This document shows positions 9,297-16,092 of a stretch of DNA of 38,722 bases, piece after piece; position 1 is the first letter of the stretch, and each line of letters begins with the position of its first letter. The translations under genes were made by a program, and so were the position numbers. A model generated the notes under the pieces. It made no database searches and was not told the DNA's origin. It saw only the letters and a program-made list of their open reading frames with translations. The stretch lies in NCBI GenBank assembly GCA_030639305.1, contig DAOWCY010000046.1, positions 1-38,722 on the forward strand, given 5' to 3'. The DNA is from JAGLQA01 sp023135565 (GTDB lineage: Bacteria; Acidobacteriota; Aminicenantia; UBA2199).

Positions 9297-9962
9297 TCAT
9301 AACTTCCTCTCTATATTGCCGTAACCGCGGCTGGATGATTTTCCCAACCCCAAATAATCAGGCAGCAAAAAATTCACCATAAACTCACCCCTAAAAGCTC
9401 TATGTGTGACACCCTTTAAATTCGCATCCAACTCCCGGAACTTCGATTTTACCGTCAACCTATTCCTGATAGTATAACCGGCAAATTTACAAAAAGATAT
9501 AATATTATTGATGATTATAGAATTTAACTTGCCACCGCGCTCTTTTTCACCTAAAACCCTATAATCCCGGTAATTCTCCTGGTTCAAAGCTAACCAGGGA
9601 GTGATAAATTCATACACATACATCTCACCATCTTAACCATATTCTACTTCTTTAACTTCGATCTCTTTCCCGAAAACCTCTATCCTCCTCCCCTCGATAA
9701 TAATATCTTCGGAAGTCAAAAATACCTCTTTCAAGATGTCGATGCCCTCCTGCTTATAAGCGAAAATCGCAAGAGATTCGTTAATCTTAAACTGGATGGC
9801 CGGGTAACGGTAAATAGATTTGCCGGTCTCCCTATCATGATTGTGCAGCAAATCATAACGCTTGTACCGGGTGGAAAAATAACCGCGCACTTTGTGCAGT
9901 TCCGCTGGCTTGACAACCACTTCCGGGAACCGGGTGACGCCGCTTTTGATTTTTCGCACCAT
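9297..9962 (-). pseudogene. cas6: Cas6 endoribonuclease interrupted by one in-frame TAA
   Basis: Cas6 cuts the pre-crRNA at each repeat. Here two open frames, 9962-9633 (109 aa) and 9623-9297 (108 aa), lie in the same frame. They are separated by a single TAA at 9635-9633 and three sense codons before the next ATG. Read through, the product is 221 residues, normal for this Cas6 family. The N half has LLHNHDRETG, which probably includes the catalytic histidine. The C half has the TPWLALN motif and the glycine-rich loop GLGKSSSRGYG, both typical of Cas6. All other elements are intact, and GGGAGGA precedes the start. It is either recently inactivated, translated as two chains, read through, or a sequencing error. 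Family identity is well supported; functional state is not. Confidence 0.85.
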
Positions 9963-10083
9963 TTAAATCCTCCCCGGGCAGGCTCCCGCCCTTAGGCTTT
10001 ATTTCCTTTTGCATAGCTATCATAAATATTTCCTGTGCAGGAACTATTTTCCCAATCGTAACCTGCGTCCATCTTCAAGCAAT

Positions 10084-10112
10084 AATTTACCACATTTTAA
10101 AAAAAATTGCAA
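10084..10112 (-). promoter_or_regulatory. Candidate cas operon promoter
   Basis: On the minus strand TTGCAA (10112-10107) and TAAATT (10089-10084) are separated by exactly 17 nt, about 120 bp before cas6. A short inverted repeat TTCCTG-TG-CAGGAA (10030-10043) lies between this promoter and cas6 and could be an operator. Each hexamer matches the consensus at four of six positions, so the call rests mainly on spacing and position. The rest of 9963-10213 shows nothing else recognisable. Confidence 0.45.
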
Positions 10113-10213
10113 TCGAATAAAGAAAAAAATAACCGGGATTTCTCCTTCCCGGCCTGTCCCCTAAAATTCTCCTCCTGGAATAAAAATATTATCCCCTATC
10201 CCCACCCTGCATT

Positions 10214-10264
10214 TTGTCAAATCATTTGACAAGATGTATATCATTTTGTCAAATCATTTGACAA
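10214..10264. promoter_or_regulatory. Twin 19-bp palindromic operator
   Basis: TTGTCAAATCATTTGACAA occurs at 10214-10232 and again at 10246-10264. Each copy is a perfect 9-bp inverted repeat around one C. The copies start 32 bp apart, about three helical turns, and so lie on the same DNA face. The second copy covers the -35 box of the promoter for the next gene. This is a classic repressor arrangement; the regulator is not identified. Confidence 0.8.
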
Positions 10265-10286
10265 GATGATAGGATTCTGCTATATT
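10258..10286 (+). promoter_or_regulatory. Sigma70 promoter of the DUF4143 ATPase gene
   Basis: TTGACA (10258-10263), a 17-nt spacer and TATATT (10281-10286) give a near-consensus promoter. The predicted start is near 10293, leaving a leader of about 10 nt before the ATG. The -35 box is the right arm of the second operator palindrome, so a bound repressor would exclude RNA polymerase. Confidence 0.8.
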
Positions 10287-10302
10287 AAGCAGGGTAATTA
10301 TA

Positions 10303-11496
10303 ATGACCGACTATAATCATCTTTTTGAATTAAACGAACTCGCTGTCAAAGAGGCAAACAACTACCCTAAAAAAAGGACATTATATAACCACCTTATAGA
10401 CGAAAAAGGGAAACATTTTACCGGGATTACAGGTCCGCGTGGAGTCGGCAAAACCGTAATCCTAAAACAAATAGCGGCCAATTCAAAAGACGCTTTCTAC
10501 CTCTCTATGGATACTATCGAGGATGTAGATTTATTTGAAGTTGCCAGGAGACTTTCAGAGACCTACAGCATCGACATGCTCCTGCTCGATGAGATCCATT
10601 ATCAAAGGGATTATGAAAAAAATCTTAAAAAAATATATGATTTTCTCGATATCAGGATTATCTTCTCCAGTTCCGTAGCTCTCTCGATGCTGGAAACCTC
10701 ATATGATCTTTCCCGGAGAGTCAGGCTGGTTAATCTTTACCCCTTTTCTTTCAGGGACTATATCTTCTTTAAAAAAGATATTTTGCTGCCCCCACTAACC
10801 TTAGATAATATCTTAAACAAAGAGTGGACAGCGGAACATCTTCGTTATGAATATCTTTTTGAAGATTATTTAAAAGGAGGATTACTCCCCTTTTCCCTGG
10901 ATGAGCCCGGGGTTCTTACCCTGCTGGAAAATATCCTCCAAAAAATCCTTCATAAAGATATACCGACCTTCGCAAGCTTGAAAATAGATGAAATAGCCAC
11001 GCTGCAAAAAATGCTCAAGTTTATAGGTAGATCAAAAGCAGACGGGATAAATTACTCTTCCATATCACAAAACCTCAAAATAACTAAATATAAAGCCGAA
11101 TCATACATAGACTTACTAAAAAAAACCTATGTACTTCATGTGCTGTTTCCCTTTGGCACCAATGTATTAAAAGAACCGAAAGTTCTTATGTGCCTTCCTT
11201 TTCGTTTGTTGTACAAAAAGTATGAAGAGGCTATAGGTGAAATAAGGGAGGATTTTACCGCCGAAGCGCTGCAAATGAAGGGTATGGACCTCTATTATCT
11301 AAAAACAACCAGGGGCGCAAAAACACCCGACTTCCTGGTTAAGCAGGATTCCGGCGATATGGTAGTGGAAATCGGTGGTAAAGGAAAAGGTAGGGAACAG
11401 TTCAAAGGGGTAGAAGTCGGAAAAAAGCTAATCCTCAGTCATTCAAGCATGGTCGAAGGAATTAAACGGCCTCTCTTCCTTTTGGGTTTTATTTAA
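10303..11496 (+). CDS. AAA ATPase with DUF4143 domain
   Basis: This belongs to the large family of ATPases with an N-terminal AAA_14 domain and a C-terminal DUF4143 (PD-(D/E)XK-like) region. They are common in anaerobes and their function is mostly unknown. Seen here: Walker A GPRGVGKT (44-51), Walker B LLLDEIHY with D96-E97, a sensor-like IIFSSS, a winged-helix-like middle (about 230-270) and a C-terminal TPDFLV...VVEIGGKGKG, which could form a nuclease-like site. At 397 residues it is full length. It stands alone, diverges from the cas operon and is under a twin-palindrome operator, which suggests tight repression. Only a weak CAGGG ribosome site is visible. Substrate and pathway are unknown. 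Confidence 0.88.
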   Translation: MTDYNHLFELNELAVKEANNYPKKRTLYNHLIDEKGKHFTGITGPRGVGKTVILKQIAANSKDAFYLSMDTIEDVDLFEVARRLSETYSIDMLLLDEIHYQRDYEKNLKKIYDFLDIRIIFSSSVALSMLETSYDLSRRVRLVNLYPFSFRDYIFFKKDILLPPLTLDNILNKEWTAEHLRYEYLFEDYLKGGLLPFSLDEPGVLTLLENILQKILHKDIPTFASLKIDEIATLQKMLKFIGRSKADGINYSSISQNLKITKYKAESYIDLLKKTYVLHVLFPFGTNVLKEPKVLMCLPFRLLYKKYEEAIGEIREDFTAEALQMKGMDLYYLKTTRGAKTPDFLVKQDSGDMVVEIGGKGKGREQFKGVEVGKKLILSHSSMVEGIKRPLFLLGFI

Positions 11497-11578
11497 AATT
11501 TATGAACAGGGATTTATTAAGTGGTTTTTGGCCTCCGGAGACAAGAAGAACTTCGCCTACGGCTGATAAAAAATCATG

Positions 11579-11608
11579 TTGCGAACAGTAATCGTTTCAT
11601 GGTATAAT
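11579..11608 (+). promoter_or_regulatory. Promoter of the Ycf46-like ATPase gene
   Basis: TTGCGA (11579-11584), 18 nt, then a perfect TATAAT (11603-11608) lie 38 bp before the ATG. The -10 context TTCATGGTATAAT recurs at 17102-17114 upstream of scpA. AAGGACGAGGT before the ATG supplies the ribosome site. Confidence 0.6.
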
Positions 11609-11646
11609 GCAACAGAAAACATGAACTACAAGGACGAGGTATAAAA

Positions 11647-13134
11647 ATGAACAAATCTCTTCAATACATCAAAGACTCGATTCTTTCGGGACAACCCATT
11701 ATCCAGATCATCTCTTACGAAGAAAAAAGGATCGAAGGCCATTTGAAATCCCTGTGCGAACAAATGAGAAGAGGAAACAATATAGTCTACTGGGATGTCA
11801 ATAACGGCCTCATCCAAGGTGGGCAAATCGTCCCGGAAACAAAAGAACCGGTGAAAGCCCTCAGTATTATTATGCGGGATAATAATCCCGGTTTCTTTAT
11901 ATTCAGGGACTTGAATAATTTTATCAGACACTCCCCGGAAACCGTCCGAAAACTGAGAGAAATATATAAAAAATTTAGAAATACAAAAAAAACCGTGTTC
12001 CTCATCTCCCCGGATGAGTACTTTCCCGACTTCTTGAAAAAAGAGGTGGATATCGTTTCTTACGAATTACCCGATTACGATGAATTGAAAAACCTGTTCC
12101 TCCGCTTCACCGCTTCCCTGGAAAAAGCAGGCATAAAGGTCAACCTGAACGACGAGGAAAAAAAGAATTTTATAATCGGCGTACAGGGCTTAACTATCGA
12201 CGAAGCTTATAAAGCCTTTATGAAAGCCTTCCAGAACCAAAAAGAGATCAATATCAGCCAGATAGGCAAAATCCACGAAGAAAAAAAACAACTAATCTTA
12301 AAAGAAGGGGTACTCGAATACTATCCCCATAAATTTACTATGGACGACTTAGGTGGACTCGATAATCTAAAAGATTGGCTGACAAAAAGGCGGCGGGCCT
12401 TTTCAAAAGAAGCCGAGCAGTTCGGGCTGACCAGGCCCCGGGGTTTTTTGGCCATGGGCATTTCGGGCTGTGGGAAGAGTCTTTCGGCAAAAGTCACCGC
12501 TTCGCTGTGGAACCTGCCCCTATTCAGGTTGGACATGAACCTGGTCTATGCCGGCACCGGCGGCGCCCCGGAACTGGTTTTCTCGAGAGCTTTAAAAACC
12601 ATGGATTCGGTTGCCCCGGCTATCTTATGGATAGACGAGATCGAAAGCGGCATCAGCGACAAACAAGGAGACAGCGCTTCTTCCAGGATATTGGGTTACT
12701 TCTTGACCTGGATGCAAGAGCACGAATCGGAGATTTTCATAGCAGCCACAGCCAACCGCATCGACCTGCTGCCCGCCGAATTACTGCGCAGAGGAAGGTT
12801 CGACCAGTTATTTTTTATCGACCTGCCCACACGCCGGGAACGGGAAGAAATTTTTTCCATCCACCTGACTGATAAAGAGAAAGCAGCTTCCAGTTTTAAC
12901 ATCCCCCAACTGGCCCAGATTACTAAAGGTTGGTCCGGCAGTGAGATCGAGCAGGTTATTATTTCCAGTAGGTTCGAAGCCTTTAATGAGAGCAGACCGC
13001 TTTCGGAAGACGACCTGTTTACCAGTTTCGGCGGCACCGTGCCTCTTTCCACCACCATGGAAGTACAGATCAAGAAAATCAGGAGTTGGGCTCATAACCG
13101 GGCGGTCAGAGCCTCATCCGATAAAGAATATTAG
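11647..13134 (+). CDS. Ycf46-like AAA+ ATPase
   Basis: This AAA+ ATPase resembles the Ycf46 family, first noted in algal plastids and cyanobacteria. Its function is poorly defined, with links to FtsH-like ATPases. Residues 1-225 form the family's non-ATPase N-terminal region. The AAA module follows with Walker A GISGCGKS (271-278), Walker B ILWIDEIE (D330, E331), sensor ATANR (367-371) and the arginine-finger segment LRRGRFD (380-386). The 495-residue length fits. No protease motif is present after the AAA domain, so it is not FtsH itself. It is monocistronic, and a dispersed repeat follows directly. Confidence 0.88.
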   Translation: MNKSLQYIKDSILSGQPIIQIISYEEKRIEGHLKSLCEQMRRGNNIVYWDVNNGLIQGGQIVPETKEPVKALSIIMRDNNPGFFIFRDLNNFIRHSPETVRKLREIYKKFRNTKKTVFLISPDEYFPDFLKKEVDIVSYELPDYDELKNLFLRFTASLEKAGIKVNLNDEEKKNFIIGVQGLTIDEAYKAFMKAFQNQKEINISQIGKIHEEKKQLILKEGVLEYYPHKFTMDDLGGLDNLKDWLTKRRRAFSKEAEQFGLTRPRGFLAMGISGCGKSLSAKVTASLWNLPLFRLDMNLVYAGTGGAPELVFSRALKTMDSVAPAILWIDEIESGISDKQGDSASSRILGYFLTWMQEHESEIFIAATANRIDLLPAELLRRGRFDQLFFIDLPTRREREEIFSIHLTDKEKAASSFNIPQLAQITKGWSGSEIEQVIISSRFEAFNESRPLSEDDLFTSFGGTVPLSTTMEVQIKKIRSWAHNRAVRASSDKEY

Positions 13135-13156
13135 CCCCGATTTCCCAAAACATATT

Positions 13157-13275
13157 GCCTCCGGCGGCCCTGCCGGGGGCCAAACTTTTGGAAAAGTTTG
13201 ATCAAAACTTTTGTTGAGCGATACGCTTTTCTACCCTGATAAGCGCCCCTTATAGGCTCCCCACGCAGCCCCAGC
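13157..13275 (+). repeat. Mosaic intergenic repeat, copy 2
   Basis: This has the same module order as copy 1. The GC-rich hairpin starts at 13157, followed by the CAAACTTTT/AAAAGTTTG hairpin, CAAAACTTTT, the GAGCGATACGCTTTTCT module and CTTATAGGCTCCCCACG. It lies between two convergent genes, where it could act as a bidirectional terminator, although no uninterrupted T-run follows a stem. Confidence 0.85.
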
Positions 13276-13284
13276 AGGATCTCG

Positions 13285-14658
13285 CTAAATGTGGATGGAG
13301 AAACCGCCGATCTCACCCACCGCTTCCCAAATATTCTCACTCAAAGTAGGGTGGATCATCACTACCTCTTTAAACTCACCGGCTTTCATTCCACGGGCAA
13401 TGGCAAAACTCAGCAGCGGCAGCAGCTCGCCCGCTTCCGCTCCCAAAATATGAGCGCCTAACAGGGTGTTTTCGCTGTCGGCAATGATCTTGACCAAACC
13501 CACTTTTTCGTCGATGGCATTGGACCTGGAACCGGCGGAATAAGGGAAACGGCCTATCTTTATGGCAATGCCTTTTGCCCCGGCCTCCTCTTCGGTTAAG
13601 CCCACGGAAGCAAATTCCGGGAAAGTAAATACCGCAGCAGGAATGGGATGATGCGCCACCGGTTTCCCGGCGCTGATAAAATCCACCACAGCAATGGCCT
13701 GGTGAGAGGCTTTATGGGCCAAAAGCGGCGGTCCGACTACATCGCCGCAGGCAAAAATAGTAGGAACGCCGGTTTGTAGGTTGGCATTAACCGACACGAA
13801 ACCGCGCTTATCTGTTTCGATAGGCAAGGATTCGTCGAAAAGACCGCGACTGTCCGGTATCCGGCCTACGGAGAGCAGCGTCCGGGAGAAACTCTCCCGC
13901 CACTCTTTTTCTCCCTGTTGGAAATCGAAGCTAATACTCCCCTCTTCATTGTTTATGGTTGGATTTGAGACTTTAGCGGCGGTAAAAATTTTGACTTTTT
14001 GTTTTTTCAACTCTTTTTCCAGCATATCCGCCAGTTCTATATCGCTGCCCGGCAGGATATGCGGTAGGATTTCCACTACAGTCACTTTACAACCTAAGTA
14101 ATTGTAGATCAGGCCCATCTCCAAACCGATAGCACCGGCGCCGATAATCAACATACTCTCCGGGATATCTTCAAGTTCTAAGGCGGTATCGGAATTAATG
14201 ATATATTTGCCGTCAACTTTCAGGAAAGGCAGTTCCGCCGGTTTTGAGCCGCTGGCGATGACGATATTTTTCCCTTTAATTTCGCGTTCTTCGTTAACCG
14301 TGACTGTATCCGCAGCGGTTATTTTCCCCCTGCCGTATATTAAATCCACGTTATTTTGTTTAAACAGGAGTTCTATCCCTTTGGTGAGTTTATTAACCAC
14401 CCGCTCTTTTTGTTTTTTCACGGCAGCAGCATCGACACTGAAATTTTCTACTTTGATACCCGACTTCGCCGCCGCTTTTATTTGTTTGACCAGTTTTACC
14501 GAATGGAGCAGGGCTTTGGTGGGGATGCAGCCGCGCTGCAAACAAGTGCCGCCTAATTTATCCGCTTCTACTACAGCGATTTTCAGACCTTTTTTCGCAG
14601 CCGCCAGCGCGCCTTCATAACCGCCCGGGCCGCCGCCGAGAAATATAATATCGTACAT
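13285..14658 (-). CDS. lpdA: Dihydrolipoamide dehydrogenase (E3)
   Basis: This enzyme reoxidises lipoamide of 2-oxoacid dehydrogenase or glycine-cleavage complexes using NAD+. The sequence shows the FAD loop GGGPGGYEG (8-16), the redox disulfide C39-x4-C44 (GTCLQRGC), the NAD-binding IIGAGAIGLE, the second FAD motif FACGDVVG and the C-terminal active-site HPTLSE. The 457-residue length is typical. I start at 14658 because AAAGGAGG lies 6 nt before that ATG. An ATG further upstream at 14712 falls inside the promoter. No other subunit of a 2-oxoacid dehydrogenase is nearby, so the partner complex is unknown. Confidence 0.95.
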   Translation of the reverse strand: MYDIIFLGGGPGGYEGALAAAKKGLKIAVVEADKLGGTCLQRGCIPTKALLHSVKLVKQIKAAAKSGIKVENFSVDAAAVKKQKERVVNKLTKGIELLFKQNNVDLIYGRGKITAADTVTVNEEREIKGKNIVIASGSKPAELPFLKVDGKYIINSDTALELEDIPESMLIIGAGAIGLEMGLIYNYLGCKVTVVEILPHILPGSDIELADMLEKELKKQKVKIFTAAKVSNPTINNEEGSISFDFQQGEKEWRESFSRTLLSVGRIPDSRGLFDESLPIETDKRGFVSVNANLQTGVPTIFACGDVVGPPLLAHKASHQAIAVVDFISAGKPVAHHPIPAAVFTFPEFASVGLTEEEAGAKGIAIKIGRFPYSAGSRSNAIDEKVGLVKIIADSENTLLGAHILGAEAGELLPLLSFAIARGMKAGEFKEVVMIHPTLSENIWEAVGEIGGFSIHI

Positions 14659-14690
14659 ACAGAGCCTCCTTTCGTGCTTTTTAGTTTCTA

Positions 14691-14719
14691 AGTTTACCAA
14701 ACCGAGCGCCATTAGTCAA
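14691..14719 (-). promoter_or_regulatory. Promoter of lpdA
   Basis: On the minus strand TTGACT (14719-14714) and TAAACT (14696-14691) are 17 nt apart and 33 nt from the chosen ATG. This placement also argues against the longer reading frame starting at 14712. Confidence 0.65.
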
Positions 14720-14863
14720 AGGAGGCGGTGCCCCAACCTATAAGGGGCGGCCTTGACGCAGCGCCAAATGATAGTCGGTTTCCTCGATGATGGTCTGTTC
14801 GCCAAAGCTAATCGCTTGTATGCCCCGGGGAGCGGCGCGGGGGGCGTTTTTGCTTCTTAATTA

Positions 14864-14921
14864 TCAAAAGTTTTGTTCAAACTTTTTCAAAAGTTTGGCC
14901 CCCGGCAGGGCCGCCGGAGGC
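14864..14921 (-). repeat. Mosaic intergenic repeat, copy 3
   Basis: This is the core of the family in reverse orientation: AAAGTTTTG, then the AT-rich hairpin, then GGCCCCCGGC and GCCGCCGGAGGC. It lies in the 358-bp divergent region between lpdA and the RHH gene. The region 14720-14863 shows only a fragment of the ATAAGGGGCGGC module. Confidence 0.85.
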
Positions 14922-14934
14922 AAGTTTGTTTTAG

Positions 14935-14958
14935 ATTTTCCCGAAACTGGACACTTAC
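14935..14958 (-). mobile_element. Isolated IS66/MITE-like end
   Basis: ATTTTCCCGAAACTGGACAC followed by TTAC closely resembles the right terminus of the MITE at 15381-15405, with one gap and a few substitutions. It ends in the GTAA complement typical of IS66-type ends. No partner end was found on its left, so it is probably a remnant. Confidence 0.45.
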
Positions 14959-14984
14959 TTAAAAAAGACTTTTAATAACCGACG

Positions 14985-15007
14985 CGGTATGATAAAATAT
15001 CATACCG
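14985..15007. promoter_or_regulatory. Palindromic operator before the RHH gene
   Basis: Perfect 10-bp arms CGGTATGATA and TATCATACCG flank a 3-nt AAA centre. The site overlaps the CCGGAGG ribosome-binding site of the next gene. RHH antitoxins commonly repress their own operon through such sites, so autoregulation is likely. Confidence 0.75.
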
Positions 15008-15016
15008 GAGGCAAAA

Positions 15017-15253
15017 ATGCCTGAAGCAAAAATAGCCATAACAATGGATGACAGCTTGATAAGAAAGCTCGATCTATTGGTAAGAGAAAAGATTTTCCCC
15101 AACCGGAGTAAGGCCATTCAAGAAGCAGTTCAAGAAAAAATCAATAAATTAGACAGGAGCCGTTTAGCCAGGGAGTGCGCAAAACTGGACCCGGAGTTTG
15201 AACAAATGATGGCAGAAGAAGGACTGCCGTATCCTGCCGCATGGTCCGAATAA
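15017..15253 (+). CDS. Ribbon-helix-helix (CopG-type) antitoxin-like protein
   Basis: The 78-residue protein starts with KIAITMDDSLIRKLDLLV, the strand and first helix of a ribbon-helix-helix DNA-binding domain. FPNRSKAIQEAV gives the turn and second helix. The tail RSRLARECAKLDPEFEQ is the toxin-binding type seen in antitoxins paired with PemK/MazF toxins. CCGGAGG lies before the ATG within a palindromic operator. An intact toxin is missing: the overlapping downstream frame is a short MazF-like remnant. It may now be an orphan antitoxin or a solitary repressor. Confidence 0.85.
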   Translation: MPEAKIAITMDDSLIRKLDLLVREKIFPNRSKAIQEAVQEKINKLDRSRLARECAKLDPEFEQMMAEEGLPYPAAWSE

Positions 15254-15420
15254 AGAATCGACTAAATTCGACCGCTGCTGCCTCAACAGGTCCACGGTAA
15301 GTGTTCAGTTTTGAATAAATCGGCCCCCACCCAAACAGTTCATTCCCGTTTTGTTTTGTGATTGAAGGGCGGATAGACTCATTTTCCCCAAAACTGAATA
15401 GTTACGGTCCACGCCCTTGA
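15241..15420 (+). pseudogene. MazF/PemK-like toxin remnant, interrupted by a MITE
   Basis: An ATG overlapping the end of the RHH gene opens the frame MVRIKNRLNSTAAASTGPR. With the 109-bp insert and one target copy removed, it reads on to GPRP and a TGA at 15418-15420. MazF partners of such antitoxins often start MVRIK-RGEI... and contain LNPT...TRP. The frame therefore looks like the N terminus with a short internal deletion and the rest lost. Only about 15 residues can be compared, so the identity rests mainly on position, overlap and the MVRIK start. Confidence 0.45.
15297..15405. mobile_element. 109-bp MITE with IS66-type ends
   Basis: Terminal inverted repeats GTAAGTGTTCAGTTTTG (15297-15313) and CAAAACTGAATAGTTAC (15389-15405) match at 15 of 17 positions. 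The element is flanked by exact 8-bp direct repeats GGTCCACG (15289-15296, 15406-15413). Ends beginning GTAA with 8-bp target duplications are features of the IS66 family. The element has no coding capacity, so it must have moved by a transposase encoded elsewhere. Confidence 0.85.
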
Positions 15421-15445
15421 CGGAACCGGATATTTATGTTATTTT
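15417..15445 (+). promoter_or_regulatory. Candidate leaderless promoter of the M50 protease gene
   Basis: TTGACG (15417-15422), 17 nt, then TATTTT (15440-15445) end 6 nt before the ATG. The predicted transcript would start at or next to the start codon. The same geometry is seen before 20895 and 28051, and no Shine-Dalgarno is present at any of the three. Confidence 0.4.
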
Positions 15446-15451
15446 TCTTCC

Positions 15452-16084
15452 ATGAATAAAGTATTAGATGCGATTATACAGATCGGTGTGATTTTGTTTG
15501 CCGTTTCGGTTCACGAGGCTGCTCATGCCTGGATGGCCGATAAGTGCGGCGATCCCACCGCCAGGCGATTAGGCCGGGTAACTTTAAATCCTATTCCTCA
15601 TATAGACCTGGTGGGCAGCATACTTGTGCCTGCTTTCCTGGTCATTATGAGCAAAATAACAGGCAGTTTGTTTCTCTTCGGCTGGGCCAAACCGGTGCCC
15701 TTTAACCCCGCGAACCTGAGAAACCGTAGAAAAGGCAGCATGCTTATCGCCGCGGCTGGTCCGGGTTCTAATTTATTGACCGCCGCCATTGCGATTATCC
15801 TATTTGTGCTGTTCAAACCGCTTTTGTTTAAAATTCCCATCCTGGCGGCAATCCTATTCAATTTGATCTTCATTAATATTATCCTGGCTGTTTTAAATTT
15901 ACTGCCCATCCCGCCCCTGGACGGTAGTCACCTTATCGAGGGCGTTTTAAAAGGCGACGCATATTATAATTATCAAAAAATAAAACCCTACGGTTTTATC
16001 ATCCTAATCGTGCTGCTTTATCTCGGCGTCCTGGATATTATCCTCATGCCGATTCTCCGTTTAGTAGTGAGCATTATTAATTAG
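15452..16084 (+). CDS. Site-2 protease family (M50) membrane metalloprotease
   Basis: This is a small intramembrane zinc protease-type protein of 210 residues. It has the zinc motif HEAAH (21-25) in the first membrane helix and the second motif NLLPIPPLDGSH with D157 as the third ligand. Between them are GWAKPVPFNP, conserved in this short subfamily, and several further hydrophobic helices. No PDZ domain is present. The location directly before trpS and scpAB is a common bacterial arrangement. Its substrates are unknown. The start lacks a ribosome site, and a MITE sits just 46 bp upstream, so its expression may have been altered by that insertion. Confidence 0.92.
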   Translation: MNKVLDAIIQIGVILFAVSVHEAAHAWMADKCGDPTARRLGRVTLNPIPHIDLVGSILVPAFLVIMSKITGSLFLFGWAKPVPFNPANLRNRRKGSMLIAAAGPGSNLLTAAIAIILFVLFKPLLFKIPILAAILFNLIFINIILAVLNLLPIPPLDGSHLIEGVLKGDAYYNYQKIKPYGFIILIVLLYLGVLDIILMPILRLVVSIIN

Positions 16085-16092
16085 AGGACAAA

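Noticed and set aside
9297..9962. Stop codon in cas6 as a recoded amino acid (selenocysteine or pyrrolysine)
   Set aside because: The codon is TAA, not TGA or TAG, and TAA serves as a normal stop for other genes here, for example cas7, hisB-type neighbours aside.
10214..10264. Twin palindromes as a transcription terminator
   Set aside because: No T-run follows either stem, and the second copy coincides with a -35 box, which fits operators better.
12375..12872. 165-codon frame inside the Ycf46-like gene
   Set aside because: It is in another frame of a well-supported AAA+ gene and has no domain of its own.
13285..14712. Longer lipoamide dehydrogenase start at 14712
   Set aside because: The ATG sits inside a TTGACT-17-TAAACT promoter, while AAAGGAGG directly precedes the ATG at 14658 where family similarity begins.
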